Positions 46,971-54,516 are shown, numbered from the stretch's first letter. The stretch: 64,000 nt of DNA from JAJDUF01 sp965214295 (GCA_965214295.1 OZ243944.1:3472001-3536000); one strand, 5' to 3'. Program-made: numbers and translations. The notes: a model not told the origin generated them from the sequence alone.

Positions 46971-48890
46971 ATGAGACCAACCGTAGCCCACGGCGAGGGT
47001 GTCGCGGGCCACATGGCCGGCCCCAGCGGCACCACACCTGGCCCCATCCGTGCCGCTGGGACCGGCCACAACTCCGGCCCGACAGGGCAGCGCGCGGCGG
47101 CCAGCGACCGCCGGAGTTGTGGCCCGCGAGTGGATCGGAATACCCCGACCAAGCCGCGGCGCGTCGTCAATCGCTTGAATGACCTCGACGGCAAACAGTG
47201 GCTGCCCTTTCAGAAGAGCTGGTTTCTCGACGGCCCGGGGGTCTACGAGGCGTTCATCCGCTTCTTCACCAAGCGGCGGCGGCCCGATGGCACTCCAGCC
47301 GTGGTGCTCACCTTGGCCGACACCGGCCCCAGCGGCACCACACCTGGCACCATTCGTGCGGCTCTGGCCGGTGCCCCTGCCGACCGGGCCGTGGCCGCTG
47401 CGGCCACGGCCGCCGGCCGCCGCGCGGTGGTGTGGGACCCCGATCAGCCCCCGCGGCGGCCTGTCGCGGGCCACATGGCCGGCCCCAGCGGCACCACACC
47501 TGGCCCCATTCGTGCCGCTGGGGCCGGCCACAACTCCGGCCCGGCTGGGCAGCCCGCGGGGGCCGGCGACCACCGGAGTTGTGGCCCGCGAGCGGACTAT
47601 GTGCTTGTTGATCTGCGGGGCCGGCTCCCGACGCTGGTGGCCCTGCGGACGTTCCTGCAACGGACGGCGCCGCTTTGGTCTGCGCTGGGCCAAGCAGACG
47701 CGGGCCACATGGCCGGCCCCAGCGGCACCACACCTGGCTCCATCCGTGCCGCTGGGGCCGGCCACAACTCCGGCCCGGCTAGGCAGCCCGCGGGGGCCGG
47801 CGACCGCCGGAGTTGTGGCCCGCGAGACATGCTGCGCGAGCGTGGCTATGTGACCGTCCTCATTGACAATACGCAGCAGGACGGCAAGCTCTGTCCCGTT
47901 GCCTGGGAGCTGGCGCGGTATCTCGCTGGCCGGCTGGCCCGGAAGGACGAGAAGATCGGCTGCCAGCCGCCCGCCGCGCCGGAGCATGCGCCGCACTTCG
48001 CGACCGATGGGCGGGTCTACTACGCCTTGAACTTCCGCTGTGAAGCGATCCGGAGCCATGAAGCGGTCGCCGCTGGCCGGTGGCCGGAAGCCGGGCAGCC
48101 CGCGCCACGGACCACTGCCGCCCGTCCACGGACCGGGTCGCGCGTGTGCTCGTGGTTCGTGCCCCGGCCGCTACCGCGGGAGCCGGGGGTGCGCTTGCAT
48201 CCCGCCAAATACCCCGAACCGCTCGTCGCGGAGTTCGTCGAGCGGTTGACACAGCCGGGCGAGCTGGTCCTCGATCCGATGGCCGGGACCGGGAGCACAC
48301 TCCTCGCTTGCCACCGGATCGGTAGACGCGGGTTCGGGGTGGAGCTCTACTCGGAGTACGCTGCCATCGCCCGGCAGCGGCTAGCGGCGGCCGGCGGCAC
48401 GCCGGAGACGGCCCGCGTGGTCGTCGGTGATGCGCGGCGGCTCACCGCCATCGAGGAGTTGCCGCCGCAGGTGGACTATTGCATCACTAGCCCGCCGTAC
48501 TGGGACATGCTCAACATGCGGGGGGCGATGACGCAGCGTGGGCGCCGCCAGCGCGGCCTGCCCGTCAGCTACGGCGACGATCCGTGCGACGTGGGCAACG
48601 TCGCCGCGTATGGCCAGTTTGTGGCGGCCCTCGTGCGGGTCTACCGGCAAGTAGCGGCGCGACTGCGTCCTGGTGGCTACCTCACGGTCATCGTCAAGAA
48701 CGTGAAGAAACAAGGCGTGGTCTACCCACTGGCTTGGGACCTCGCCGCCGCCCTGGCGGAGTTTCTCCAGGTGTGTCCGGAGCGCATCTGGTGCCAAGAC
48801 GACGTGAAGCTGGCACCGTATGGCTACGGCAACGCCTGGGTCAGCAACACCGTCCACCACTATTGCCTGACCTTCCGCAAGACTTGCTGA
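46971..48890 (+). CDS. DNA N4/N6 methyltransferase interrupted by in-frame palindromic repeats
   Basis: 639 residues as read. The C-terminal half is a SAM-dependent DNA methyltransferase: motif I LDPMAGTGSTLL (434-445) precedes motif IV TSPPYW (506-511); TSPPY suggests cytosine-N4 specificity, but this is inference. The N-terminal half holds RLNDLDGKQWLPFQKSWF and a stretch resembling the end of the catalytic domain (GYVTVLIDN...CPVAWELARYLAGRL against GYLTVIVKN...YPLAWDLAAALAEFL in the C-terminal part). This suggests an old internal duplication. Four palindromic copies (47002-47129, 47321-47373, 47464-47591, 47698-47825) are read through in frame and insert Gly/Pro/Ala-rich peptides (AGHMAGPSGTTPGPIRAAGA and on). 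The ATG lies before the first copy; the native start is therefore uncertain. No restriction gene is paired directly, but an ATPase/nuclease-like pair follows. Confidence 0.8.
   Translation: MRPTVAHGEGVAGHMAGPSGTTPGPIRAAGTGHNSGPTGQRAAASDRRSCGPRVDRNTPTKPRRVVNRLNDLDGKQWLPFQKSWFLDGPGVYEAFIRFFTKRRRPDGTPAVVLTLADTGPSGTTPGTIRAALAGAPADRAVAAAATAAGRRAVVWDPDQPPRRPVAGHMAGPSGTTPGPIRAAGAGHNSGPAGQPAGAGDHRSCGPRADYVLVDLRGRLPTLVALRTFLQRTAPLWSALGQADAGHMAGPSGTTPGSIRAAGAGHNSGPARQPAGAGDRRSCGPRDMLRERGYVTVLIDNTQQDGKLCPVAWELARYLAGRLARKDEKIGCQPPAAPEHAPHFATDGRVYYALNFRCEAIRSHEAVAAGRWPEAGQPAPRTTAARPRTGSRVCSWFVPRPLPREPGVRLHPAKYPEPLVAEFVERLTQPGELVLDPMAGTGSTLLACHRIGRRGFGVELYSEYAAIARQRLAAAGGTPETARVVVGDARRLTAIEELPPQVDYCITSPPYWDMLNMRGAMTQRGRRQRGLPVSYGDDPCDVGNVAAYGQFVAALVRVYRQVAARLRPGGYLTVIVKNVKKQGVVYPLAWDLAAALAEFLQVCPERIWCQDDVKLAPYGYGNAWVSNTVHHYCLTFRKTC
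47002..47129. repeat. Composite palindromic element A-in-B, copy 1
   Basis: 128 bp bounded by perfect 12-bp inverted ends TCGCGGGCCACA (47002-47013) and TGTGGCCCGCGA (47118-47129). Element A (47015-47067, 17 of 18 arm pairs, loop CACACCTGGCCCCATCC) lies just inside the left end. Taking out A plus 4 bp leaves a 71-bp palindrome equal in length to the solo B at 48953-49023. Confidence 0.85.
47321..47373. repeat. Palindromic element A, solo copy in the methyltransferase gene
   Basis: 53 bp, loop CACACCTGGCACCATTC. The left arm CACCGGCCCCAGCGGCAC belongs to the arm type of the composites, the right arm GTGCGGCTCTGGCCGGTG to the type of the selA-side copy, so 3 of 18 positions do not pair. It looks like a recombinant of two A variants. 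Confidence 0.8.
47464..47591. repeat. Composite palindromic element A-in-B, copy 2
   Basis: 128 bp with the same 12-bp ends as 47002-47129 and the same TGTC just outside the left end of the conserved GCGGGCC. Internal A at 47477-47529 has perfectly pairing 18-bp arms (GGCCGGCCCCAGCGGCAC type). Same orientation and reading frame as copy 1; differs from it at a handful of positions. Confidence 0.85.
47698..47825. repeat. Composite palindromic element A-in-B, copy 3
   Basis: 128 bp, left end ACGCGGGCCACA, right end TGTGGCCCGCGA. Internal A at 47711-47763 pairs perfectly with loop CACACCTGGCTCCATCC. Flanks read AGAC (47696-47699) and AGAC (47825-47828): a possible 4-bp target duplication around a 125-bp core, a net insertion of 129 bp or 43 codons. 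Confidence 0.85.
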
Positions 48891-48952
48891 ATCCGCTTGG
48901 CGGGCAGGTTCGCGCCGCAACGCCGGCACCCTGCTCCCGGCCAACGCTCCGC

Positions 48953-49023
48953 TCGTGGGCCGAAACTCCGGCGGTGCTCGGCAGGAGGAGTGGACACTGG
49001 ACGGCCGGAGTTTCGGCCCGCGA
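48953..49023. repeat. Palindromic element B, solo copy
   Basis: 71 bp: 20-bp arms (TCGTGGGCCGAAACTCCGGC at 48953-48972, complement at 49004-49023, 19 of 20 paired) around 31 bp. The arms match the outer sequence of the 128-bp composites (GGGCC..AACTCCGG / CCGGAGTT..GGCCC) with paired changes. It lies in the 180-bp gap between the methyltransferase and the ATPase genes; the rest of that gap shows nothing. Confidence 0.8.
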
Positions 49024-49070
49024 CTGGCCGCCCGGCTCTGCTACCCTGGTAGCGAGGTCTTGCGACTACG

Positions 49071-50600
49071 ATGCTCACCGTCTCCGTCGAGAACTTCGGT
49101 CCCATCCGCGAGGGCACCGTCGAGCTGCGCCCGCTGACAGTCTTCGTCGGTGCCAACAACTCCGGCAAGTCGTACATGGCAACGTTGATCTATGCGATCT
49201 CGCGCACATTGGCTCTCGATGATATCGGGGATGCACGATGGACGCGCCGATTCCTTAGTGGCGTGACCGGATTCCTTAACGCATCCGGTGATATACCCGA
49301 AAGAGCATTGGCTACACTGGAGAATACTCAAGATCGTGAACGTGAAGAGGTGCTCATGTGGCTGGTCAGCCGTTTAAACCAAGGTAGAAGGCGCTCTCCC
49401 CGCACTGAAAGGATTGATATTGACTGCTCTGATTTGCCGGTGTTACTTCGACAGACAATTGAGATTGTCATAGGAGATTATCTGGATTCTTTTGCAGAGC
49501 CACTTAGCAGCGAGATCGAGCGGTGTTTTAGCACTGAACTCAGTGATATCGCATCCAATTTCGCACCGGACAAGTCTTTCACAATCTCTATCGGTAGCAC
49601 AAAGCATGGCTTTGAGTTGAAGCTGAAAGCAACCGGGCGAAAACTCGTTGTTACTGACAAGAGCGTGAACTTGACTGCTGCCAGGTATAAGGTCTACTCT
49701 CGGTACCCTCTCCGTTACTTTGATGTATATGAAGGTGGTACTTGGCCCCCATCCTCGCTAATCGAATTCCTTTCCGAAAGCGCAGTACGGTTCATACAGG
49801 GAGCTGCTTCGAGTTCCCACTACCTACCGGCCTCCCGAACAGGACTCATACAGAGCTACAAGGTCTTGGCAAGCTCTATCGTGCGCCAGTCATCACTTGC
49901 CGAGATTGTGAAACCAGGCGGTCCACGCCTAACCGGTGTTGTCGCTGATTTCATTGGCCGGGTACTCGAGCTTGACGAGAACCAAGAGACTACTGATAAA
50001 ATACGGAGCATTTCCAATTTCCTCCAGTCGGAAGTGATTCATGGTAGTGTATCATTAGTAAGTGGTAAGATAGGTCAATCTGAAATCTACTATACTCGTG
50101 ATGGGAAAAGATTTGAATTGCATAAAACATCGTCTATGGTATCGGAGCTTGCTCCGATCATCCTCTTTATCCGTCATCTGACACGACCCGATAGCTTGCT
50201 TATCATCGAAGAGCCGGAGTCGCATCTGCATCCGGGTGTGCAGCGGCCGCTCGCTCGCGCCTTTGCCCGGCTATTGGGGCAGGACGTTGGCCTGATCCTC
50301 ACGACGCACAGCGACTATTTCCTCCAGCAGTTGAGCCACTTGATGCAGCTTGGGGCGCTTTCGCCGAAACAGCGTGTTAGGCTCGGCTACGCCGACGATG
50401 ACGTGATCCCGACTTCTGCGGTTGGTGCGTACCTGTTCGACACGTCCGGCCCTGAACTGGGGAGCGTTGTCAAGGAGCTATCAGTGACCGAGGCTGAAGG
50501 CATACCGGATGACGAGTTGACCGATGTTGGGGTGGCGCTCTACAACGAGATGGTCAACTTGGAACGTGCAGCAGCAAGAAATGAATCCCGTACTGAGTAG
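49071..50600 (+). CDS. AAA/OLD-like ATPase (AAA15 type), putative defence ATPase
   Basis: 509 residues. SMC/ABC-like ATPase: VENFGPIREGTVELRPLTVFVG leads into Walker A GANNSGKS (27-34); a long divergent middle follows; SSMVSELAP is a signature-like segment, LLIIEEPESHLHP (about 374-386) the Walker B, and TTHSDYFLQQ (about 411) the H-loop. Such ATPases drive several two-gene phage-defence systems; here the partner overlaps the 3' end by 20 bp. The central part is strongly AT-rich (38% G+C in a counted 60-base stretch at 49441), unlike the flanking genes, which fits horizontal transfer. No TOPRIM nuclease domain is seen, so this is not a full OLD nuclease. Confidence 0.8.
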   Translation: MLTVSVENFGPIREGTVELRPLTVFVGANNSGKSYMATLIYAISRTLALDDIGDARWTRRFLSGVTGFLNASGDIPERALATLENTQDREREEVLMWLVSRLNQGRRRSPRTERIDIDCSDLPVLLRQTIEIVIGDYLDSFAEPLSSEIERCFSTELSDIASNFAPDKSFTISIGSTKHGFELKLKATGRKLVVTDKSVNLTAARYKVYSRYPLRYFDVYEGGTWPPSSLIEFLSESAVRFIQGAASSSHYLPASRTGLIQSYKVLASSIVRQSSLAEIVKPGGPRLTGVVADFIGRVLELDENQETTDKIRSISNFLQSEVIHGSVSLVSGKIGQSEIYYTRDGKRFELHKTSSMVSELAPIILFIRHLTRPDSLLIIEEPESHLHPGVQRPLARAFARLLGQDVGLILTTHSDYFLQQLSHLMQLGALSPKQRVRLGYADDDVIPTSAVGAYLFDTSGPELGSVVKELSVTEAEGIPDDELTDVGVALYNEMVNLERAAARNESRTE

Positions 50601-51042
50601 GCTGCGTGCTCAACTTGGCGCGGCCTCTGTGGAGAACTGTAACAAGGATCGTTGTAGCCTTGGCCTTGGTCCCTTAAATAAGGATAATCGTGTCATCATG
50701 GATTGTGAACGCTACCCGCCCATGAGTAATAAGCAGTGCTGTGACTATGTGTTGTTCTACGATGATGGCCAGACCCATGTGGCCCCGGTGGAGTTCAAGA
50801 GTAAGAGTATTCATGCAAGCGACGTTCTGGGCCAGTTACAGGCTGGCGCCAATGTCGCTGCCACCCTCACCTCAAATGGCGATGTTCGGGACTGTACTCC
50901 GATTCTACTGCATCGAGGGATCAAGAGACAAGAAGTGACTGCGCTGAGGAAGGGTCATCTGAAAGTTCAATTTCGAGGAAAGAGGTTCACTGTTACAATC
51001 GGACGATGCGGCTCTCAATTCACCGAGTTGATTCGCGGTTGA
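50581..51042 (+). CDS. Small protein with nuclease-like D...ExK signature, partner of the ATPase
   Basis: 153 residues from ATG 50581, overlapping the ATPase gene by 20 bp. The pattern CCDYVLFYDDGQTHVAPVEF then K, with Asp55, Glu71 and Lys73 on adjacent strands, fits a PD-(D/E)XK nuclease core (D-x15-E-x-K). It is followed by a helix (DVLGQLQAGANVAA), as in that fold. Several cysteines (20, 25, 42, 53, 54) are notable. I do not recognise a named family. The overlap and the shared lower G+C tie it to the ATPase as effector or sensor, by analogy with ATPase/nuclease defence pairs. Function is inference. Confidence 0.6.
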   Translation: MNPVLSRLRAQLGAASVENCNKDRCSLGLGPLNKDNRVIMDCERYPPMSNKQCCDYVLFYDDGQTHVAPVEFKSKSIHASDVLGQLQAGANVAATLTSNGDVRDCTPILLHRGIKRQEVTALRKGHLKVQFRGKRFTVTIGRCGSQFTELIRG

Positions 51043-51107
51043 ACCAAACTTATTCGCTGCCCCAAAGACGGGCATGCAATGGCACTACACGGAAGGGCAG
51101 AGCAGTG

Positions 51108-51554
51108 ATGCGCTGCACGGTCGAGCTGTTGGGGGTGGCGCGGCTGCGGGCGGAGCAGCGCGCGGTCGAGGTGCGGCTGGGCGAGCGGCGCGGTGACCGT
51201 GGGGAGCGTGGCGCGGCGTGCGCCGCGACCGTCGCGGACGCGCTGGCGGCGCTCGCCGCGGCGTGTCCGGTGCTGGTGGGGCCCGTCCTCACGCCGGATG
51301 GTCGCTCACTCTGCACCGGCTATCTGCTCAACCGCAACGGGCGCGAGTTCGTTGATCGGACCGATACGCTGCTGGCCGACGGCGACCGTCTCCTGCTGAT
51401 CTCCAGTGCGGCTGGGGGCGACCGCTGGGGCCCTCCGTTGTACCATCCATCGTACCCTCCGACGGAAGCTCAAGTGCTGCCAGCACGCGCCGGCACCGCA
51501 GAACCGGCCGCCGCCGCTCCGCAAGTGGAGAGGGTGCCTGAGGGTGCCGCATGA
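51108..51554 (+). CDS. MoaD/ThiS-like ubiquitin-fold protein with C-terminal extension
   Basis: 148 residues from ATG 51108 (GGAAGG upstream). The beta-grasp pattern ends at LADGDRLLLISSAAGG, with the diglycine at residues 103-104. MoaD and ThiS normally stop at this diglycine, which is activated and thiocarboxylated. Here 44 Pro/Ala-rich residues follow, so the active tail would need to be freed by cleavage, or the protein serves another role. Its stop overlaps the start of the aldehyde oxidoreductase gene (ATGA), a pairing known for tungsten enzymes that need a pterin cofactor. Confidence 0.75.
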   Translation: MRCTVELLGVARLRAEQRAVEVRLGERRGDRGERGAACAATVADALAALAAACPVLVGPVLTPDGRSLCTGYLLNRNGREFVDRTDTLLADGDRLLLISSAAGGDRWGPPLYHPSYPPTEAQVLPARAGTAEPAAAAPQVERVPEGAA

Positions 51555-53404
51555 GTGACCGTCTTTGCGGCTATCATGGTCGGATGCTCGTCGTGGACCT
51601 GACGCGGCAGGCGTGGCGGCTGGAGCCGCTGCCGACCGACATGCTGCGGTCGGTGATGGGTGGGACCGGACTGGCTACCCGGCTGCTCTACGACCTAACG
51701 CCGCCGCAGGCCGACCCGCTCGGCCCGGACAACGCCCTGCTGTTCGTTGGCAGTCCCCTCGTCGGTACGCCGCTGACTACGACGAGCAAGTTCACCGTCG
51801 CGGCGCGGTCGCCGCTGACCGGCTTCATCGGCGACTCGCTCTCGTCGAGCCACCTGGCGCTGGAACTGAAGCGCTGCGGCTGCGATGCGGTGGTGTTCCT
51901 GGGGGCGGCAGCGCGCTGGTCCATGGTCGCGATCTCGTGGCTCGGACCGCAGGAAGCACAGCCGACCGTCCGGTTCCTCGATGCGGCCGATCTTATGGGC
52001 TATGACACCGCTCCCACCGCCGCGGCCGTGCGGGCGCAGCTGGGCCGAGGCTGGCGGGTTGCTTCGATTGGTCCGGCCGGTGAGTCGCTGGTGCGCTATG
52101 CCACGATTAGCAACGACGGTCGCCACGCCGGGCGCACCGGAACCGGCGCGGTCATGGGCAGCAAGCGCCTCAAGGCATTGGCGCTGTGCGGCGGTTGGTC
52201 GGTGCCCATTGCCCACCCGGAGGCGCTGGCGGTGACAGCGGAGCGGCTGCGGGAACGCAGCTTGGGGCCGGATACGGCCAAGTACCGCGAGCTAGGCACC
52301 GTCGCCAATCTGCTGACCTTCGACCGACTAGGGACGTTGCCCACGCGCAACTTTCGGCAGGCCACGTTCGAGGGCGCCGAGCGCTTGAGCGGGGAGCGCC
52401 TGCACACTGACCGTTACGTGCGCCGCACGGCCTGCGCGAACTGCACCATCGGCTGCGAGCAGCTCTTTCGCGTGTCGAATGGGAAGCGCGCCGCTGGCGA
52501 CAGGCCACTGACCCGGCGCTTGGAATATGAAACGCTCTTCGCCTTGGGGCCGCTGCTCGGGATTGACGATCCGGATTTCGTGCTCCATCTTGCAGCACGC
52601 TGCGACGAGCTGGGGATGGACACGATCTCGACCGGCGGCACGATTGCGTGGGCGATGGAGGGCGCCGAGCGAGGGGTGCTGGATCGCGGAGTGCTCGACG
52701 GTCTGGACCTCCGCTTTGGGAACAAGAAAGCGGTGGCCACGCTGGTCGAGCGCATCGGCAGCCGCGAAGGGGTTGGGCAGCTCCTAGCGGAGGGATCGCG
52801 CCGCGCAGCCGCCCACGTGGGTCACGGTTCGGCGGCCTGGGCCATGCACGTGAAGGGGCTGGAGCTGCCCGGCTATGAGCCGCGCAGTCTGAAGACGATG
52901 GCGCTGGGCCTGGCGATTGGGTCGCGTGGCGCTTGCCACAACCGCGTGCCTACCTATGAAGCCGACTTTTCCACGCAAGTGGATCGCCTCGCGGCCGACG
53001 CCTCGCGCGGGCAGCTGGCAGCGGAGGCCGAGGACCGGGAAGCGGTGATGGACTCGCTGATCCTCTGCAAGTTCATCCGCAAGTGCCTCGACGACTATTG
53101 GTCCGACGCCGCAGAGTTCTGGCGGCTCGTGACCGGCTGGGACGTGGACGCCGCCGAGGTGCGGCGGGTCGGTACACGAATTAGCACGCTGAAGAAAGTC
53201 TATAACGAGCGCGAGGGATGGCGCCGTGCGGACGACACGTTGCCGCCGCGCCTGCTGGCCGAACCGCTCCGGGACGGCCCGGCCAGCGGTACCGCGCTCA
53301 CCCAAGAGGAACTCGATACGATGATCGCCGGTTACTATGATGCGCGGGGCTGGACGGTGGATGGGTGCGTACCCGCTCGCCAACGCCGGGGGCTGGGTGT
53401 ATGA
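51551..53404 (+). CDS. Aldehyde ferredoxin oxidoreductase family (tungsto/molybdo-pterin enzyme)
   Basis: 617 residues. N-terminal GGTGLATRLLYD and GPLTGFIGDSLS-like SPLTGFIGDSL match the AOR pterin-binding domain. The Fe4S4 ligands are CANCTIGC (Cys295, 298, 302) with the distant Cys506 in LILCKF. DTISTGGTIAWAMEGAERG is the second pterin segment. Members oxidise aldehydes or reduce acids with ferredoxin, using tungsten or molybdenum; the substrate is not predictable. Both ends overlap neighbours by 4 bp (MoaD-like gene upstream, MDR dehydrogenase downstream), so the three are translated together. Confidence 0.92.
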   Translation: MSDRLCGYHGRMLVVDLTRQAWRLEPLPTDMLRSVMGGTGLATRLLYDLTPPQADPLGPDNALLFVGSPLVGTPLTTTSKFTVAARSPLTGFIGDSLSSSHLALELKRCGCDAVVFLGAAARWSMVAISWLGPQEAQPTVRFLDAADLMGYDTAPTAAAVRAQLGRGWRVASIGPAGESLVRYATISNDGRHAGRTGTGAVMGSKRLKALALCGGWSVPIAHPEALAVTAERLRERSLGPDTAKYRELGTVANLLTFDRLGTLPTRNFRQATFEGAERLSGERLHTDRYVRRTACANCTIGCEQLFRVSNGKRAAGDRPLTRRLEYETLFALGPLLGIDDPDFVLHLAARCDELGMDTISTGGTIAWAMEGAERGVLDRGVLDGLDLRFGNKKAVATLVERIGSREGVGQLLAEGSRRAAAHVGHGSAAWAMHVKGLELPGYEPRSLKTMALGLAIGSRGACHNRVPTYEADFSTQVDRLAADASRGQLAAEAEDREAVMDSLILCKFIRKCLDDYWSDAAEFWRLVTGWDVDAAEVRRVGTRISTLKKVYNEREGWRRADDTLPPRLLAEPLRDGPASGTALTQEELDTMIAGYYDARGWTVDGCVPARQRRGLGV

Positions 53405-54516
53405 GTGCTCGATCAAGCGGGGTGCGCGGGGCACGCCGGCTGATCTTCACCGGCCCCGGCCGCGGAGAGATCGAGCGATTTGACCTACCGGCGCCGGCGC
53501 CGCATCAAGTGTTGGTCCGCGCGACACGCACCTTGGTCAGCGCCGGCACCGAGGTCAAAGGATTTCAGGGCATGGCCGCCGGTGGTCCGCCTCGCTATCC
53601 GGTCCGCCCCGGCTATTCGTTCGTCGGCGTCGTCGAGCAGGTCGGTACAGCGGTCACTGCGGTCCAGCCCGGCGACCGAGTGGCAACCCAGAAGGGTCAT
53701 GCCAGCCACGTACTCGTTGACTTGAGCGACCAACCGGCCGGCAAGACCGGGCATCGCGCCCCGGAGTATCTGCAAGTTGTCCCCACTGGCCTGACCGATG
53801 AGCAGGCTACCTTTGCCGTGCTCGGCAGCGTGGCGCTGCACGGTGTCCGCAAGGCCGCCATCGCCCTTGATGAGTCGGTCGCGGTGATGGGGCAGGGCGT
53901 CGTCGGACAGCTGACCTTGCAGCTCGCGCGGCTCGCCGGTGGACGACCGATCATCGGCATTGATCTGGTGGCAGTGCGGCTGGCTGCTGCTCGTGCGAAT
54001 GGCGCTGACGCGGTGATCAATGCGGCGACGGAAGATGTCGTCGCGGCTGTGCAGCGGATCACCGCCGGGCGCGGCGTGGACGTAGGCTACGAATGCACGA
54101 ACACGCCGCGAACATTCCCCACGTTGCTGCGGATAGCCGCTGTTGGCGGTCGCATCGTGATTGTGGGAAGCCTCCCCGGCACGGTCGAAATCTCCCTGTT
54201 CGAGGACATCCAGCAAAAAGAGCTGACCATCATTGGAGCCTTTCAGCCCCGCGCTCCCCTGCTGCCACACCACACGTTCCCGTGGACGCAATCGCGCAAC
54301 CGTCTGGGCATCCTCGAACTCATCGCGGCCGGTCGGCTCAAGGTGGATCACCTCATCACCGACGTTGTACCGGCTGCGGAGGCGCCGGCTGCCTTTGCGC
54401 GGCTGGCGCGAGGGCCGGCGGGGTGGCTCGGCGTCATCCTGGACTGGGAGCGGGCCGGGGTGAGGGCCACCCCCATCCATGGAGCTATCCCGCCATCTCG
54501 GACGCCAGGCGCTTGA
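53401..54516 (+). CDS. MDR-family dehydrogenase without the usual zinc ligands
   Basis: 371 residues from ATG 53401, overlapping the AOR stop. Medium-chain dehydrogenase layout: N-terminal GroES-like domain (VSAGTEVKGFQG, RPGYSFVGVVEQVG, VQPGDRVATQKGHASHV) and a Rossmann domain with VAVMGQGVVGQLTLQLARLAG for NAD(P). The cysteine that normally begins the catalytic zinc site is missing (the place reads SAGTE), so it is probably zinc-free, like quinone-reductase or BchC-type members. Coupling to AOR suggests it handles the matching alcohol/aldehyde or a cofactor-side step. Its last ~30 bp overlap the convergent protease gene. Confidence 0.85.
   Translation: MSARSSGVRGARRLIFTGPGRGEIERFDLPAPAPHQVLVRATRTLVSAGTEVKGFQGMAAGGPPRYPVRPGYSFVGVVEQVGTAVTAVQPGDRVATQKGHASHVLVDLSDQPAGKTGHRAPEYLQVVPTGLTDEQATFAVLGSVALHGVRKAAIALDESVAVMGQGVVGQLTLQLARLAGGRPIIGIDLVAVRLAAARANGADAVINAATEDVVAAVQRITAGRGVDVGYECTNTPRTFPTLLRIAAVGGRIVIVGSLPGTVEISLFEDIQQKELTIIGAFQPRAPLLPHHTFPWTQSRNRLGILELIAAGRLKVDHLITDVVPAAEAPAAFARLARGPAGWLGVILDWERAGVRATPIHGAIPPSRTPGA

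Noticed and set aside
47002..47825. CRISPR array
   Set aside because: The repeats are 128 bp and 53 bp, strongly palindromic, irregularly spaced (334 and 106 bp between composites) and lie in frame inside a gene; no cas genes.
46770..48059. Long open frame on the minus strand (about 429 codons) opposite the methyltransferase 5' half
   Set aside because: It is open because the palindromic repeats read without stops on both strands; the protein has no recognisable domain, while the plus strand carries the methyltransferase motifs.
45414..49023. Insertion sequence or transposon
   Set aside because: No transposase gene or long terminal repeats; only short palindromic elements are present.
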